Shown piece by piece: positions 7,489 through 14,967 of a stretch of 64,000 nt of DNA (its first letter is position 1; each line of letters begins with the position of its first letter). Source of the DNA: Ellagibacter isourolithinifaciens (lineage in GTDB: Bacteria; Actinomycetota; Coriobacteriia; Coriobacteriales; Eggerthellaceae). The notes under the pieces are model-generated. The model had not been told where the DNA came from and did not search any database. It saw only the letters and a program-made list of their open reading frames with translations. Made by a program: the position numbers and the translations under genes. The stretch is taken from assembly GCF_008831035.1 (NCBI RefSeq), contig NZ_WAJR01000001.1, forward strand, positions 62,001 through 126,000, read 5' to 3'.

Positions 7489-9894
7489 TTAGTCTTCGGC
7501 CTTGTAGATCTTGCACATCATGGCCTTGTAGTTCGAACCGAAGCCCGACACGCCGGCGTCGAAGGGAACGAGGTTGTTGATCTGCGACTCGAAAACGCCG
7601 AACAGACCCTTCTTCTCGTCCTCGGTGTTCTCCTCTGCCTCGTCCTTGCGCTCGGGGAACCACCAGCCGTGCTCGCACTGCATGACGCGCGGATCGTAGC
7701 CGTCGTCGAAGGTGGCCTTGTACTTGCACTTGCCGTGCTTGTTCTCGAGCCACATCCAGTCGCCCTCTTCGATGCCGTGCTTCTTCGCCGTCTCCGGGTG
7801 GATATGGCACAGCGGGTCGGGATGCAGGGCGCGCAGCTTCTCGATCTGGCGCTGCTCGGAGTGGAAGAAGTGAGGCACGCGCATGCCAGAGGTCACGATG
7901 TAGGGGTACTCCTCGACATCCTCAGGCGCCGAATAGGGGCTCTCAACGGGCTCTACGTAGCTCGGCAGCGGATCGAGGCCAGACCATGAGGTGTGATGGA
8001 ACACCATCGAGTAGATCTCGGCGCGGCCGGTCTCGGTGCGGAAGCCCACCTGGCCGTCGGGGCGAAGGTCGCCCGTCTCGTACTTGCGGTACTTGAACTC
8101 GGGGTACTTCCAGGTGGCGTCGCGAAGCTCTTCCCAGGTGAAACCGCCGTCTTCGAGAGCGTAGTCCCACATTTCCTGAACGTTGTCCCAAGGCCACGCG
8201 ATGTCGTCGTTTTCCGGCTTGATCGCATGGGTGAGGCGCTTGCCGAGCTCGAGGAAGATCGTGTTGTCGGGCTTGGAGTCGCCGACGGGCTCGATCGCCT
8301 TGTTGATGCAGCTGATGCGGTAGGCGTTCAGTCCGCCGAAGCCGTCGCGCTCCTCGTAGGTTGCTGCGGGCAGCACCACGTCGGCGAGTGCCATCATGGT
8401 CGGCGTCATGAACAGATCCTCGACCACGATGAAGTCGATCTGCTTGTACCACTCGAGCTGCTGCTCGGCCTGGGCGCCCATGGTCGCGAGGAAGTTGTTC
8501 GTCACGATGTAGGCCGCATGGATGGGAATCTCGCCGCGCTGCCACGCTTCGATGGTGGCGTTGGAGGAGAGGTTCTTGAAGCCCACAGCGAACATCGGGT
8601 AGCGCTCGATGCCGATGCGCTTTGCCTGCTCCTCGGGAGTCATGAGCTCATCCCAGCCCCAGGTGCCAACCCAGTTCGGCTGCTCGATGCCCCAGCAAGC
8701 GTCAGCCATGACGTTGCCGCCCGGGATGTCGAGGTTGCCGGTGATGCACCACATTGCCGTGATGGCGTGAGCAGCCTGCTGGCCGCCGGTTTGCTGGTCG
8801 AGGGCGACGCCCCACTGGATGGCCGCAGGATGGCTCGTCGCGTAGGTGCGGGCCACGCGCACGACGTCTTCCTTGTCGACCCAGGCGCGCTCACACAGCT
8901 CGTCGAGGTCCATGTCGGCGACACGCTCGCAGACTGCCTCGAGGCCGTAGACCCACTTGTCGCAGAATTCCTTGTCATAGAGCTTCTCGTCGCAGATGAC
9001 CTTCAACATGGCCATGGCGAGTGCTCCGTCTCCGCCGGGGCGGACGCGCAGCCAGTCCTTGCCGGCGCGAGCCGCGAGCCAGGTGAGCTGCGGGTCGACG
9101 ACGGCAACCTTCATGCCGCGCTTCATAAGGTCCAAGATCCAATGGCCGTAGAAGCCGTCAGCGTTGGAGTAGAAGGGCTGATGGCCCCACACGATGCAGT
9201 ACTCGGGCACCGTGTAGCGGGGGTCGTCGTAGCGCTTGGGCAAGAACTGCGAGCAGTCCATAACGCACGAGCCGCCGAGCATGCACGCCATGGACGCGAT
9301 GCGGGGCAGGTAGCAGGAGTTGCCGGCGAAGTAGGGGACGCCCTCGTTCGGGGAGCCCATGCACGCGTTCAAGCGCGTGACCTGGTGAATATCGCGGCCC
9401 GTGCCCTGGCACATGGCAATCTTGTCGGGGCCGTAGGTATCGGCGACCTTCTTGAACTCCTCGACGATGATGTCGTAGGCCTCATCCCAGGAGATTTCGA
9501 CGAACTTGTCCTTGCCTCGATCTTCCTTCGCACGCTTCATCGGGTGCAAAAGGCGGTCTTTGTGGTAGACGTAGTCGGGGATGCAAAGGCAACGGCTGCA
9601 AAGACGGCCCTGGTTGTAGGGGTCCTCGGGGTCGCCTTCGACCTTCACGAGCTTGCCGTCCTTCACGTAGGACAGGATGCCGCAGACGTTGTGGCACCCC
9701 GGTGCAGAACGTGCCGTGCCGCGGATGACAGTCATGCCGTCCTCTTCCCACTTCCAGGGCACCTTCGGCGTCTCAGCCGCAGGCGCTGCCGGGACGGTGT
9801 CGGTCTTTTTGGGAAGACGCGAGCCTCGGCGATACTTCTTTCCGTTGGTTTCCCCCCAGTGCTCTTGCACCGTGGACTCGGTAGAGTCTGCCAT
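7489..9894 (-). CDS. Molybdopterin (bis-MGD) oxidoreductase, catalytic subunit; catechol-dehydroxylase/acetylene-hydratase-like
   Basis: An 801-aa member of the DMSO-reductase superfamily. It has an N-terminal Fe-S region (C67-x3-C71-x27-C99), then YHKDRLLHPMKRA and ISWDEAYDIIVEEF, two central dinucleotide-binding-like domains (VVDPQLTWLAARAGKDWL, GGDGALAMAMLKVICDEKLYDKEF) and a C-terminal molybdopterin-binding barrel (HPDPLCHIHPETAKKHGI). The usual first cysteine of the 4Fe-4S site is missing. A twin Arg near residue 22 is not followed by a hydrophobic stretch, so the enzyme should be cytoplasmic. The pattern GCHNVCG...VKDGKLVKVEGDP...GRLC resembles cytoplasmic Eggerthellaceae enzymes related to catechol dehydroxylases and, more distantly, acetylene hydratase and pyrogallol transhydroxylase. 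The start at 9894 follows GAAGGAGGAAA. It heads the operon with the 4Fe-4S subunit. The substrate is unknown. Confidence 0.9.
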   Translation of the reverse strand: MADSTESTVQEHWGETNGKKYRRGSRLPKKTDTVPAAPAAETPKVPWKWEEDGMTVIRGTARSAPGCHNVCGILSYVKDGKLVKVEGDPEDPYNQGRLCSRCLCIPDYVYHKDRLLHPMKRAKEDRGKDKFVEISWDEAYDIIVEEFKKVADTYGPDKIAMCQGTGRDIHQVTRLNACMGSPNEGVPYFAGNSCYLPRIASMACMLGGSCVMDCSQFLPKRYDDPRYTVPEYCIVWGHQPFYSNADGFYGHWILDLMKRGMKVAVVDPQLTWLAARAGKDWLRVRPGGDGALAMAMLKVICDEKLYDKEFCDKWVYGLEAVCERVADMDLDELCERAWVDKEDVVRVARTYATSHPAAIQWGVALDQQTGGQQAAHAITAMWCITGNLDIPGGNVMADACWGIEQPNWVGTWGWDELMTPEEQAKRIGIERYPMFAVGFKNLSSNATIEAWQRGEIPIHAAYIVTNNFLATMGAQAEQQLEWYKQIDFIVVEDLFMTPTMMALADVVLPAATYEERDGFGGLNAYRISCINKAIEPVGDSKPDNTIFLELGKRLTHAIKPENDDIAWPWDNVQEMWDYALEDGGFTWEELRDATWKYPEFKYRKYETGDLRPDGQVGFRTETGRAEIYSMVFHHTSWSGLDPLPSYVEPVESPYSAPEDVEEYPYIVTSGMRVPHFFHSEQRQIEKLRALHPDPLCHIHPETAKKHGIEEGDWMWLENKHGKCKYKATFDDGYDPRVMQCEHGWWFPERKDEAEENTEDEKKGLFGVFESQINNLVPFDAGVSGFGSNYKAMMCKIYKAED

Positions 9895-10585
9895 TGGGTT
9901 TCCTCCTTCATAATCGGAATACGTGATCGGTTTCGTCTTTCTATGCTGCCGCTCTCCTCGGCGGTCTGTCGCTCGTCGCACGCACTCGTCTGATTGCGTT
10001 CACGATCGGCGCGATTCCGATGACTGCGAAATTACGCCGCGCGCATGAGGGCATACCCCCGATAAAAGATGAGAAGATGGATTTCAGTAGGTTGGAATTA
10101 CCCCCAATAGGCGGTCAGCCCATTGGTATGAGGTTGTGACCTGGTTCAATGGTGCTGTAGAGCATTGGAGTCCATCGTCGGAACCCGTCAAACTGCCTCG
10201 CCGATATCTATCCATGAGGGGCCAATCATCGAGAAGAAGGGGTTGCGCGGTTGGTCCTCGTGTCGCAGCCACCTGTCCGCCCTCTGGTTTCGCTGTCCCG
10301 GCGTCCCGCGAGAAGCTATGAAACTCTCCTCGTCACTGGTTCGGATGCGGGATAGAGCGCGAGTTGTCTTACCCTGCGTGCGAGGCGAGGGACGGGCGAT
10401 GCGCCTCATTTCGTCTCATCTTGGAACAAGGAGCAGAAGTGGCGGAAAGGCCGAAGTTCTCAAAGGGCCGAGAGGGAGGAAGCAAGTGCGCCGCCTGACA
10501 GGAGGTTGAAGAGCGAGCGGGCCGTCTGGTGAGAAGGCTTGGGATTCCGAATGCACGCGCTTGTCAAAAAAGTTGAAATTGGGTC
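9895..10585. other. Intergenic region upstream of the molybdoenzyme operon
   Basis: No convincing gene was found in these roughly 690 bases; short open frames on both strands lack ribosome binding sites and recognisable motifs. The part near 9,990-10,140 should carry the promoter and control sites of the minus-strand molybdoenzyme operon, including the inverted repeat listed separately. The remainder up to the tRNA-Asn promoter holds nothing I can name. Confidence 0.6.
10104..10126. promoter_or_regulatory. Imperfect inverted repeat, candidate operator of the molybdoenzyme operon
   Basis: CCAATAGGC, five bases, GCCCATTGG: eight of nine positions pair. It lies about 210 bases upstream of the molybdoenzyme start and overlaps the GCCCATTG-GTATG block also found upstream of the amidohydrolase. 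The size suits a dimeric helix-turn-helix regulator such as the nearby membrane LuxR protein, but that link is inference. Confidence 0.35.
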
Positions 10586-10613
10586 TTGCGCCGACTGATG
10601 AGATGGGTATAAT
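10586..10613 (+). promoter_or_regulatory. Promoter of tRNA-Asn
   Basis: TTGCGC (10586-10591), a 16-base spacer and a perfect TATAAT (10608-10613), about 43 bases before the mature tRNA. Confidence 0.8.
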
Positions 10614-10655
10614 ACTATCTTGCGCGTTCGGAAAGAACGCAACTGATTGGCAGAT

Positions 10656-10730
10656 TCCTCGGTAGCTCAACGGCAGAGCATCCGGCTGTTAACCGGAGGG
10701 TTGTAGGTTCGAATCCTACCCGGGGAGCCA
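10656..10730 (+). tRNA. tRNA-Asn (GTT)
   Basis: A complete 75-base cloverleaf with encoded CCA. The acceptor TCCTCGG pairs with CCGGGGA (one G-T pair); the anticodon loop CTGTTAA gives anticodon GTT at 10688-10690; the T-arm is GTAGGTTCGAATCCTAC. Prophage remnants begin a few hundred bases downstream. Confidence 0.96.
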
Positions 10731-11004
10731 TTTTAATTGTTCGAACTCGTGGAGGGTATAGGTGCTCGAAACGAGTTCTTTTTGTATTCTGAGCTGAATT
10801 CATCTCCATGATGCCGTAGCTGTCGTAGAGAGCGACGCGGCTAGCGATTCCTCCTGCTGTGAGTTTGCCGCGCCTGGCGGCGTTGCAGCTGACGGGCATC
10901 GCAAACCTCCAAGAAAAGAAACCGTTCGTGATATACGTGGGCCAAACGGGGGTGCGGGTTAAGACGCGCTTGCCTACTTGAGCCTCGCGCGGCCCTGCTG
11001 TGCG

Positions 11005-11263
11005 GGTGGTCGTACCACTGCGGCGCGAACTCCGCCGCCTTGTCGTCGTACGTCTGCATGAAGCCCTCCACGATGAGCTTCGCCGCCTCGCGCCTCTCGG
11101 CGACGGAAGCTCCCTTGTGGGAGCGGCACCATCCGAGGACACGCTGCTCCACTGCGGAGGCCGCGTCGTCTCCGATCTTGGCTGACGCGATAGTGTTCGG
11201 CATCACAACTTTTGAGAGAATTGCCGAGTACTGAAGCGACGCGAGCGCCAAAGACAGCGCCAT
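11005..11263 (-). pseudogene. Inverted N-terminal fragment of a phage VG15-like head protein
   Basis: The minus strand encodes a stretch with the look of the N-terminal half of a phage minor head (VG15-like) protein: a helical Ala/Glu-rich part with GASVAERREAAKLIVEGF and DDKAAEFAPQWYD. After WYD the frame runs into unrelated sequence and no family C terminus follows. The matching C-terminal half lies immediately beside it on the plus strand (11262-11681). One gene has therefore been broken and a segment of roughly 220-250 bases inverted. It is non-functional. Confidence 0.6.
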
Positions 11264-11681
11264 GACGGCCTACGAGCCGGGGTCGGTGGACGACGTGGCG
11301 CGCTACCAGGCGAAGAAGCTCGCGAAGGAGGGCGACGCGGCGTTCGCGAGGGCGTGCGGCGAGTTCGCCAGGAACGACGCCTTCCGCAGCCTCAACGAGA
11401 CGATCATCGCCAACGTGGGGCGCGACAGGGACAGGGGCGCGATGTTCGCCCGCGTGCCGACGGGCTTCGAGACCTGCGCGTTCTGCCTCATGCTCGCGAG
11501 CCGCGGCGCTGTCTACCACTCGCGCAAGACGGCAGGCGAGTGGGGGCGCTTCCACCGCGGTTGCGACTGCAAGGTGGTCCCCAGCTTCGAGGTCGACGGA
11601 ACAATCAAGAACCTTCATGTCATACATAGCGACGGGATAATCGAAACCCTAAATAAAAAGGACGCGGGCCTCGGTTCTTAA
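11262..11681 (+). pseudogene. C-terminal fragment of a phage VG15-like head protein
   Basis: Residues VDDVARYQAKKLAKEGDA, RSLNETIIANVGRDRDRG, then ARVPTGFETCAFCLMLASRG and GRFHRGCDCKVVPSFE form the conserved C-terminal half of VG15-type phage head proteins, with paired Cys/His signatures (CAFC, HRGCDC). An in-frame stop at 11232-11234 precedes it, no ribosome binding site is visible, and the N-terminal half is on the opposite strand. This is the only clear phage gene here, so the prophage is a remnant. It probably entered at one of the neighbouring tRNA genes. Confidence 0.75.
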
Positions 11682-11716
11682 CCAGGGTGCGCGTCCGTAA
11701 CAACAGTTTATTACAT

Positions 11717-11771
11717 CGGGGCGTGGCGGAACAGGCAGACGCGCCAGTTTCAGAGGCTGGCGTCCGCGCGC
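11717..11771 (+). pseudogene. Truncated tRNA-Leu (CAG), 5' part only
   Basis: The sequence from 11717 has the tRNA-Leu 5' signature: acceptor-like CGGGGCG, TGGCGGAA, D-arm with AGGCAGACGCG, and an anticodon arm CCAGT-TTCAGAG-GCTGG with anticodon CAG at 11751-11753. It then starts a variable arm (GTCCGCGCG), but no T-arm (GGTTCGA) or acceptor 3' strand follows; the next bases are unrelated. It looks like a tRNA gene cut by the phage remnant. Confidence 0.6.
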
Positions 11772-11843
11772 GCCGCGCTGGTCGACTCGGTCGCGAAGAC
11801 GGTGGGAGAGGCGTCTGTCTGCATACGGATATATGAAATTTCC

Positions 11844-11869
11844 TTGACTGCTCAGCTTTCGGGTACAAT
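11844..11869 (+). promoter_or_regulatory. Promoter of tRNA-Met
   Basis: TTGACT (11844-11849) and TACAAT (11864-11869) with a short 14-base spacer, 16 bases before the tRNA. The spacer is shorter than ideal. Confidence 0.5.
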
Positions 11870-11885
11870 AGTCCACGTGCAAAAC

Positions 11886-11960
11886 GGGCCTGTAGCTCAA
11901 CGGTGGAGCAGGGGACTCATAATCCTTTGGTTCTCGGTTCGAATCCGGGTGGGCCCACCA
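11886..11960 (+). tRNA. tRNA-Met (CAT)
   Basis: A complete 75-base cloverleaf with encoded CCA. The acceptor GGGCCTG pairs with TGGGCCC (two G-T pairs); the anticodon loop CTCATAA gives CAT; the T-arm is CTCGGTTCGAATCCGGG. An elongator Met tRNA is most likely; a lysidine-modified Ile tRNA also carries CAT and cannot be excluded. Confidence 0.92.
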
Positions 11961-11968
11961 CAAAATGC

Positions 11969-12003
11969 AAACCGCCGCCGAGAAACCTCGACGGCGGTTT
12001 TTT
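11969..12003. terminator. Bidirectional terminator between tRNA-Met and trpS
   Basis: The stem AAACCGCCG ... CGGCGGTTT with extra inner pairs is followed by a T-run on the plus strand and, by symmetry, by T residues on the minus strand. It serves the convergent tRNA-Met and trpS. Confidence 0.85.
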
Positions 12004-12023
12004 CATGCTTGATGTCTTGCGGT

Positions 12024-13079
12024 CTAGACGGTGTAGACCATGCCCATGGCCTCGCGAACCTCGCCAAGCGTCTCGTTCGCGATCTCGTTCGCGCGGCGGT
12101 TGCCGTCGGCCAGGATGTCGGCGATATACGATGGGTCCTGCATAAGCTCCTCGCGGCGCGCGCGAATGGGTGCGAGGTAGTCGTTCACGCTCTGGGTGAC
12201 GTACTTCTTGAGCGTGCCCGAGCCGCCGTCGCCGATTTCCTCCGCGATCTCGACTTCCGTGCGCCCGGTGCAAAGCGCTGCGGTGGTGAGCAGCGCGGAC
12301 ACGCCGGGGCGATTGTCGGGATCGAAGGTGATGTTGCGGTCGGAGTCGGTCTGCGACTTCTTGATGAGCTTTGCGGTCTCCTCCGCCGTCGCCGAGAGGC
12401 TGATGGCGTTGCCGTAGCTCTTCGACATCTTGCGGCCGTCAAGGCCGGGGATCAAAACGGCGTCGGTCAGAAGGCCTTCGGGCTCGGGGAACACCTGCGC
12501 GTAGCGCTCGTTGAAGCGGCGCGCGATCTGGCGCGTCTGCTCGATGTGCGGCAGCTGGTCTTTGCCGACGGGCACGATGTTGCCCTTGCAGAAAAGGATG
12601 TCGCACGCCTGGTGCACGGGGTAGGTCAAAAGCAGGCCCGTGAGCGCGTGCCCCGACGCCTCCTGCTCGGCTTTCACCGTGGGGTTGCGCTCGAGCTCGG
12701 CTTCGGTGCAAAGCGAGAGGAAGGGGAGCATGAGCTGGTTCAATGCGGGAATGTGCGAATGCGTGAAGATGATGGTCTTCTCGGGGTCGATTCCGCAGGC
12801 CAGGTAATCGATCACCATGTTGTGCACGTTGTCGGCGATGTTGGCGGTCGTGTCGCGGTCGGTGATCACCTGATAGTCGGCGATGACGACGCGGGTGGGG
12901 ACGCCGAGGTTCTGCAACGCCACGCGTTCCCTGATCGTGCCGAAGTAGTGTCCCAGATGCAGGCGGCCCGTGGGTCGGTCGCCGGTGAGCATGAGGTATT
13001 TCTCGGGATGCACGGCCAGGTCGGCGCGGATTTCGTCACTGCGCTTCTTCGATGCGAGGAAGCTATCTTCGTTGCTCAT
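12024..13079 (-). CDS. trpS: Tryptophan--tRNA ligase
   Basis: A 351-aa class I aminoacyl-tRNA synthetase that charges tRNA-Trp. The ATP-binding HIGH-type motif is DRPTGRLHLGH (about residues 34-44) and the second signature is KMSKS, followed by YGNAISLS. The central substrate region contains PVHQACDILF. The length is slightly above the usual 330-340 residues. A GAGAGAAG-type site precedes the ATG at 13079. It is a single gene between tRNA-Met and tRNA-Val, transcribed against both. The two TATACT-like boxes on the minus strand near 13,125-13,135 are likely promoter elements. Confidence 0.97.
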   Translation of the reverse strand: MSNEDSFLASKKRSDEIRADLAVHPEKYLMLTGDRPTGRLHLGHYFGTIRERVALQNLGVPTRVVIADYQVITDRDTTANIADNVHNMVIDYLACGIDPEKTIIFTHSHIPALNQLMLPFLSLCTEAELERNPTVKAEQEASGHALTGLLLTYPVHQACDILFCKGNIVPVGKDQLPHIEQTRQIARRFNERYAQVFPEPEGLLTDAVLIPGLDGRKMSKSYGNAISLSATAEETAKLIKKSQTDSDRNITFDPDNRPGVSALLTTAALCTGRTEVEIAEEIGDGGSGTLKKYVTQSVNDYLAPIRARREELMQDPSYIADILADGNRRANEIANETLGEVREAMGMVYTV

Positions 13080-13170
13080 GGGTTCTTCTCTCCCTAATTA
13101 CGTCACGTGCGGAAATGCATGTTTCGAAAGTATAGCAGTATAGACGCGCTGAAAATGTTGAAATTACCCC

Positions 13171-13199
13171 TTGCGTCCACTCGTGATGAGCGCTATTAT
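13171..13199 (+). promoter_or_regulatory. Promoter of tRNA-Val
   Basis: TTGCGT (13171-13176), a 17-base spacer and TATTAT (13194-13199). Confidence 0.7.
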
Positions 13200-13241
13200 A
13201 TTCACTCGCATCAGGAACAAGTTTTGATGCAAAAATTACTT

Positions 13242-13316
13242 GGTCGCTTGGCTCAGCGGGAGAGCATCGCCTTCACACGGCGGGGGTCACAGGTTCAAAT
13301 CCTGTAGCGACCACCA
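13242..13316 (+). tRNA. tRNA-Val (CAC)
   Basis: A complete 75-base cloverleaf with encoded CCA. The acceptor GGTCGCT pairs with AGCGACC; the anticodon loop TTCACAC gives CAC; the T-arm is ACAGGTTCAAATCCTGT. Confidence 0.96.
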
Positions 13317-13324
13317 TAAAACCT

Positions 13325-13357
13325 AAAGGCCGGAAGTCACGAGCTTCCGGCCTTTTT
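13325..13357 (+). terminator. Terminator of tRNA-Val
   Basis: AAGGCCGGAAG, a short loop, CTTCCGGCC and then TTTTT: a strong intrinsic terminator. Confidence 0.92.
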
Positions 13358-13434
13358 GTCTTTTGCACGCCTGACCTTTCGTCCCGCGCGTGTAAAATGC
13401 CTCCCAGTGATAATTTCCAGAGAAGGAGAGCTTC

Positions 13435-14844
13435 GTGGCGAAATACGACAAACCGGTACCGACAATGGGAGCCGAGGACAGCCCCGACGCCATCTATGAT
13501 GCGACCACGCTTGGCAAGCCCAAGATGATTGTCTTTGGCCTGCAGCACATGTTCGCCATGTTCGGCGCAACCATTTTAGTTCCGGTGCTCACGGGCCTCT
13601 CCGTTTCTGCCACGCTTTTGTTCGCGGGCTTGGGCACGCTTTTGTTCCACTTCCTCTCGAAGGGGAAAGTGCCGGCATTCCTTGGCTCGTCGTTCGCCTT
13701 CATCGCGGGCTATGCCGCTATTGCACCGAACGGCGAGGCCGAGCTTCTGCCCTATGCTTGTCTGGGCGTCGCGTGCGCGGGTCTTCTGTACCTCGTGCTC
13801 TCCGCGCTCTTCCGCGGCTTCGGCGCGCTTCGCGTGATGAAGTTCTTCCCGCCCGTGGTCACAGGCCCGATCGTCATCTCGATCGGCCTTATCCTCTCGA
13901 GCTCCGCTATCGCGAACGCCTCGACAAACTGGCTTGTCGCTGTCGTGGCGATTGCTGTCATCATCGTCGCGAACATCTGGGGTCGCGGCATGGTGAAGAT
14001 TATCCCGATCCTGCTCGGCGTGCTCTTGTCCTACCTGCTCGCCGTTGCGCTCGGCGAAGTTGACTTCTCGGGCGTCGCCGCCGCTCCTTGGGTCGGCCTG
14101 CCTGTCGCCTTCGAGAACACGGTCTTCGCGCTCTCGAGTAACTTCGATGCGGGGCTTGCCATCACCGCTGTCATTACGATCATGCCGCTTGCGCTCGCGA
14201 CCATGATCGAGCACATCGGCGACATCTCGGCCATCAGCTCCACGGTCAACCGCAACTTCATCGCCGAGCCGGGCCTGCATCGCACGCTTCTCGGCGACGG
14301 CCTGGCCACTATTCTCGCCTCGCTTTTCGGGGCGCCCGCCAACACTACGTACGGCGAGAACACGGGCGTGCTCGCGCTCACCAAGGTGTTCGACCCCCGC
14401 GTTATCCGCATTGCCGCGGTGTTCGCGATCTGCTTCTCGTTCTGCCCGAAGTTCGCAGCGGTGATCGAGGCCATGCCCGCTTGCGTCATCGGTGGCGTGT
14501 CTCTTGTCCTGTACGGCATGATCTCGGCTGTCGGTGTTCGCAACCTCGTCGAGAACAAAGTCGACTTCATGAAGAGCCGCAATGTGCTCGTCGCGGCGCT
14601 CATCCTCGTGCTCTCCATTGGCATCGCTTACTCCACGGCCGGTGCCATCGTGTTCGCCGTCGGCGGCATCACCATCTCGCTTTCGGGTCTCGCCGTGGGC
14701 TCGCTTGCGGGCATCGTGCTGAACGCGGTGCTTCCTGGCAAGGACGAGTATTCCTTCGGCGGTGAAGCCCCCGAGCGCGCAGACGAACCCGAGATGCGCT
14801 TCCCGCTTGAAGGTGAGCTTCCCAAAGAGGTGAAGGAAGCCTAG
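13435..14844 (+). CDS. uraA: Uracil permease (NCS2 family)
   Basis: A 469-aa inner-membrane nucleobase transporter. NCS2/UraA hallmarks are QHMFAMFGATILVPVLTGL, PAFLGSSFAFI, the substrate-helix segment EHIGDISAISS, PGLHRTLLGDGLATIL and NTTYGENTGVLALTKV, with about fourteen hydrophobic segments and a charged C-terminal tail. The NTTYGENTGVLALT stretch favours uracil over xanthine. It starts with GTG behind AAGGAGAG. It is transcribed alone after tRNA-Val and its terminator, and before the ilv leader. Proton-driven uracil import for pyrimidine salvage is the expected role. Confidence 0.92.
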   Translation: MAKYDKPVPTMGAEDSPDAIYDATTLGKPKMIVFGLQHMFAMFGATILVPVLTGLSVSATLLFAGLGTLLFHFLSKGKVPAFLGSSFAFIAGYAAIAPNGEAELLPYACLGVACAGLLYLVLSALFRGFGALRVMKFFPPVVTGPIVISIGLILSSSAIANASTNWLVAVVAIAVIIVANIWGRGMVKIIPILLGVLLSYLLAVALGEVDFSGVAAAPWVGLPVAFENTVFALSSNFDAGLAITAVITIMPLALATMIEHIGDISAISSTVNRNFIAEPGLHRTLLGDGLATILASLFGAPANTTYGENTGVLALTKVFDPRVIRIAAVFAICFSFCPKFAAVIEAMPACVIGGVSLVLYGMISAVGVRNLVENKVDFMKSRNVLVAALILVLSIGIAYSTAGAIVFAVGGITISLSGLAVGSLAGIVLNAVLPGKDEYSFGGEAPERADEPEMRFPLEGELPKEVKEA

Positions 14845-14933
14845 GAAAGGGGCCTACACGAAGGCGTCTCATCTGGGAATTTGTCGGCAATATGCATTTA
14901 TCGCCACATTGCGGCGTTTAGGGGATTTACCCC

Positions 14934-14961
14934 TTGCGCTGCGATGCGGCGGGGGTATACT
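14934..14961 (+). promoter_or_regulatory. Promoter of the ilv operon
   Basis: TTGCGC (14934-14939), 16 bases, TATACT (14956-14961). Transcription would start near 14968, at the beginning of the T-box leader. Confidence 0.75.
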
Positions 14962-14967
14962 GACGCC

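Noticed and set aside
9815-9840. Twin-arginine export signal on the molybdoenzyme (RRGSRLP near residue 22)
   Set aside because: No hydrophobic stretch follows the two Arg and no cleavage site is seen, so the enzyme is treated as cytoplasmic.
7993-9993. A 666-codon plus-strand frame opposite the molybdoenzyme
   Set aside because: No family motif, no ribosome binding site, and the minus-strand gene is unambiguous.
10615-11142. A minus-strand frame across tRNA-Asn ending in a PRVGFEPTT-like peptide
   Set aside because: This peptide is the well-known false translation of the antisense strand of a tRNA gene.
11005-11230. Active invertible DNA switch at the split phage gene
   Set aside because: No clear inverted repeats were found at the two breakpoints and no recombinase gene is near, so a one-time rearrangement is more likely.
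11717-11800. A complete tRNA-Leu gene
   Set aside because: The T-arm and the 3' acceptor strand are missing; no GGTTCGA-type sequence occurs within the needed distance.
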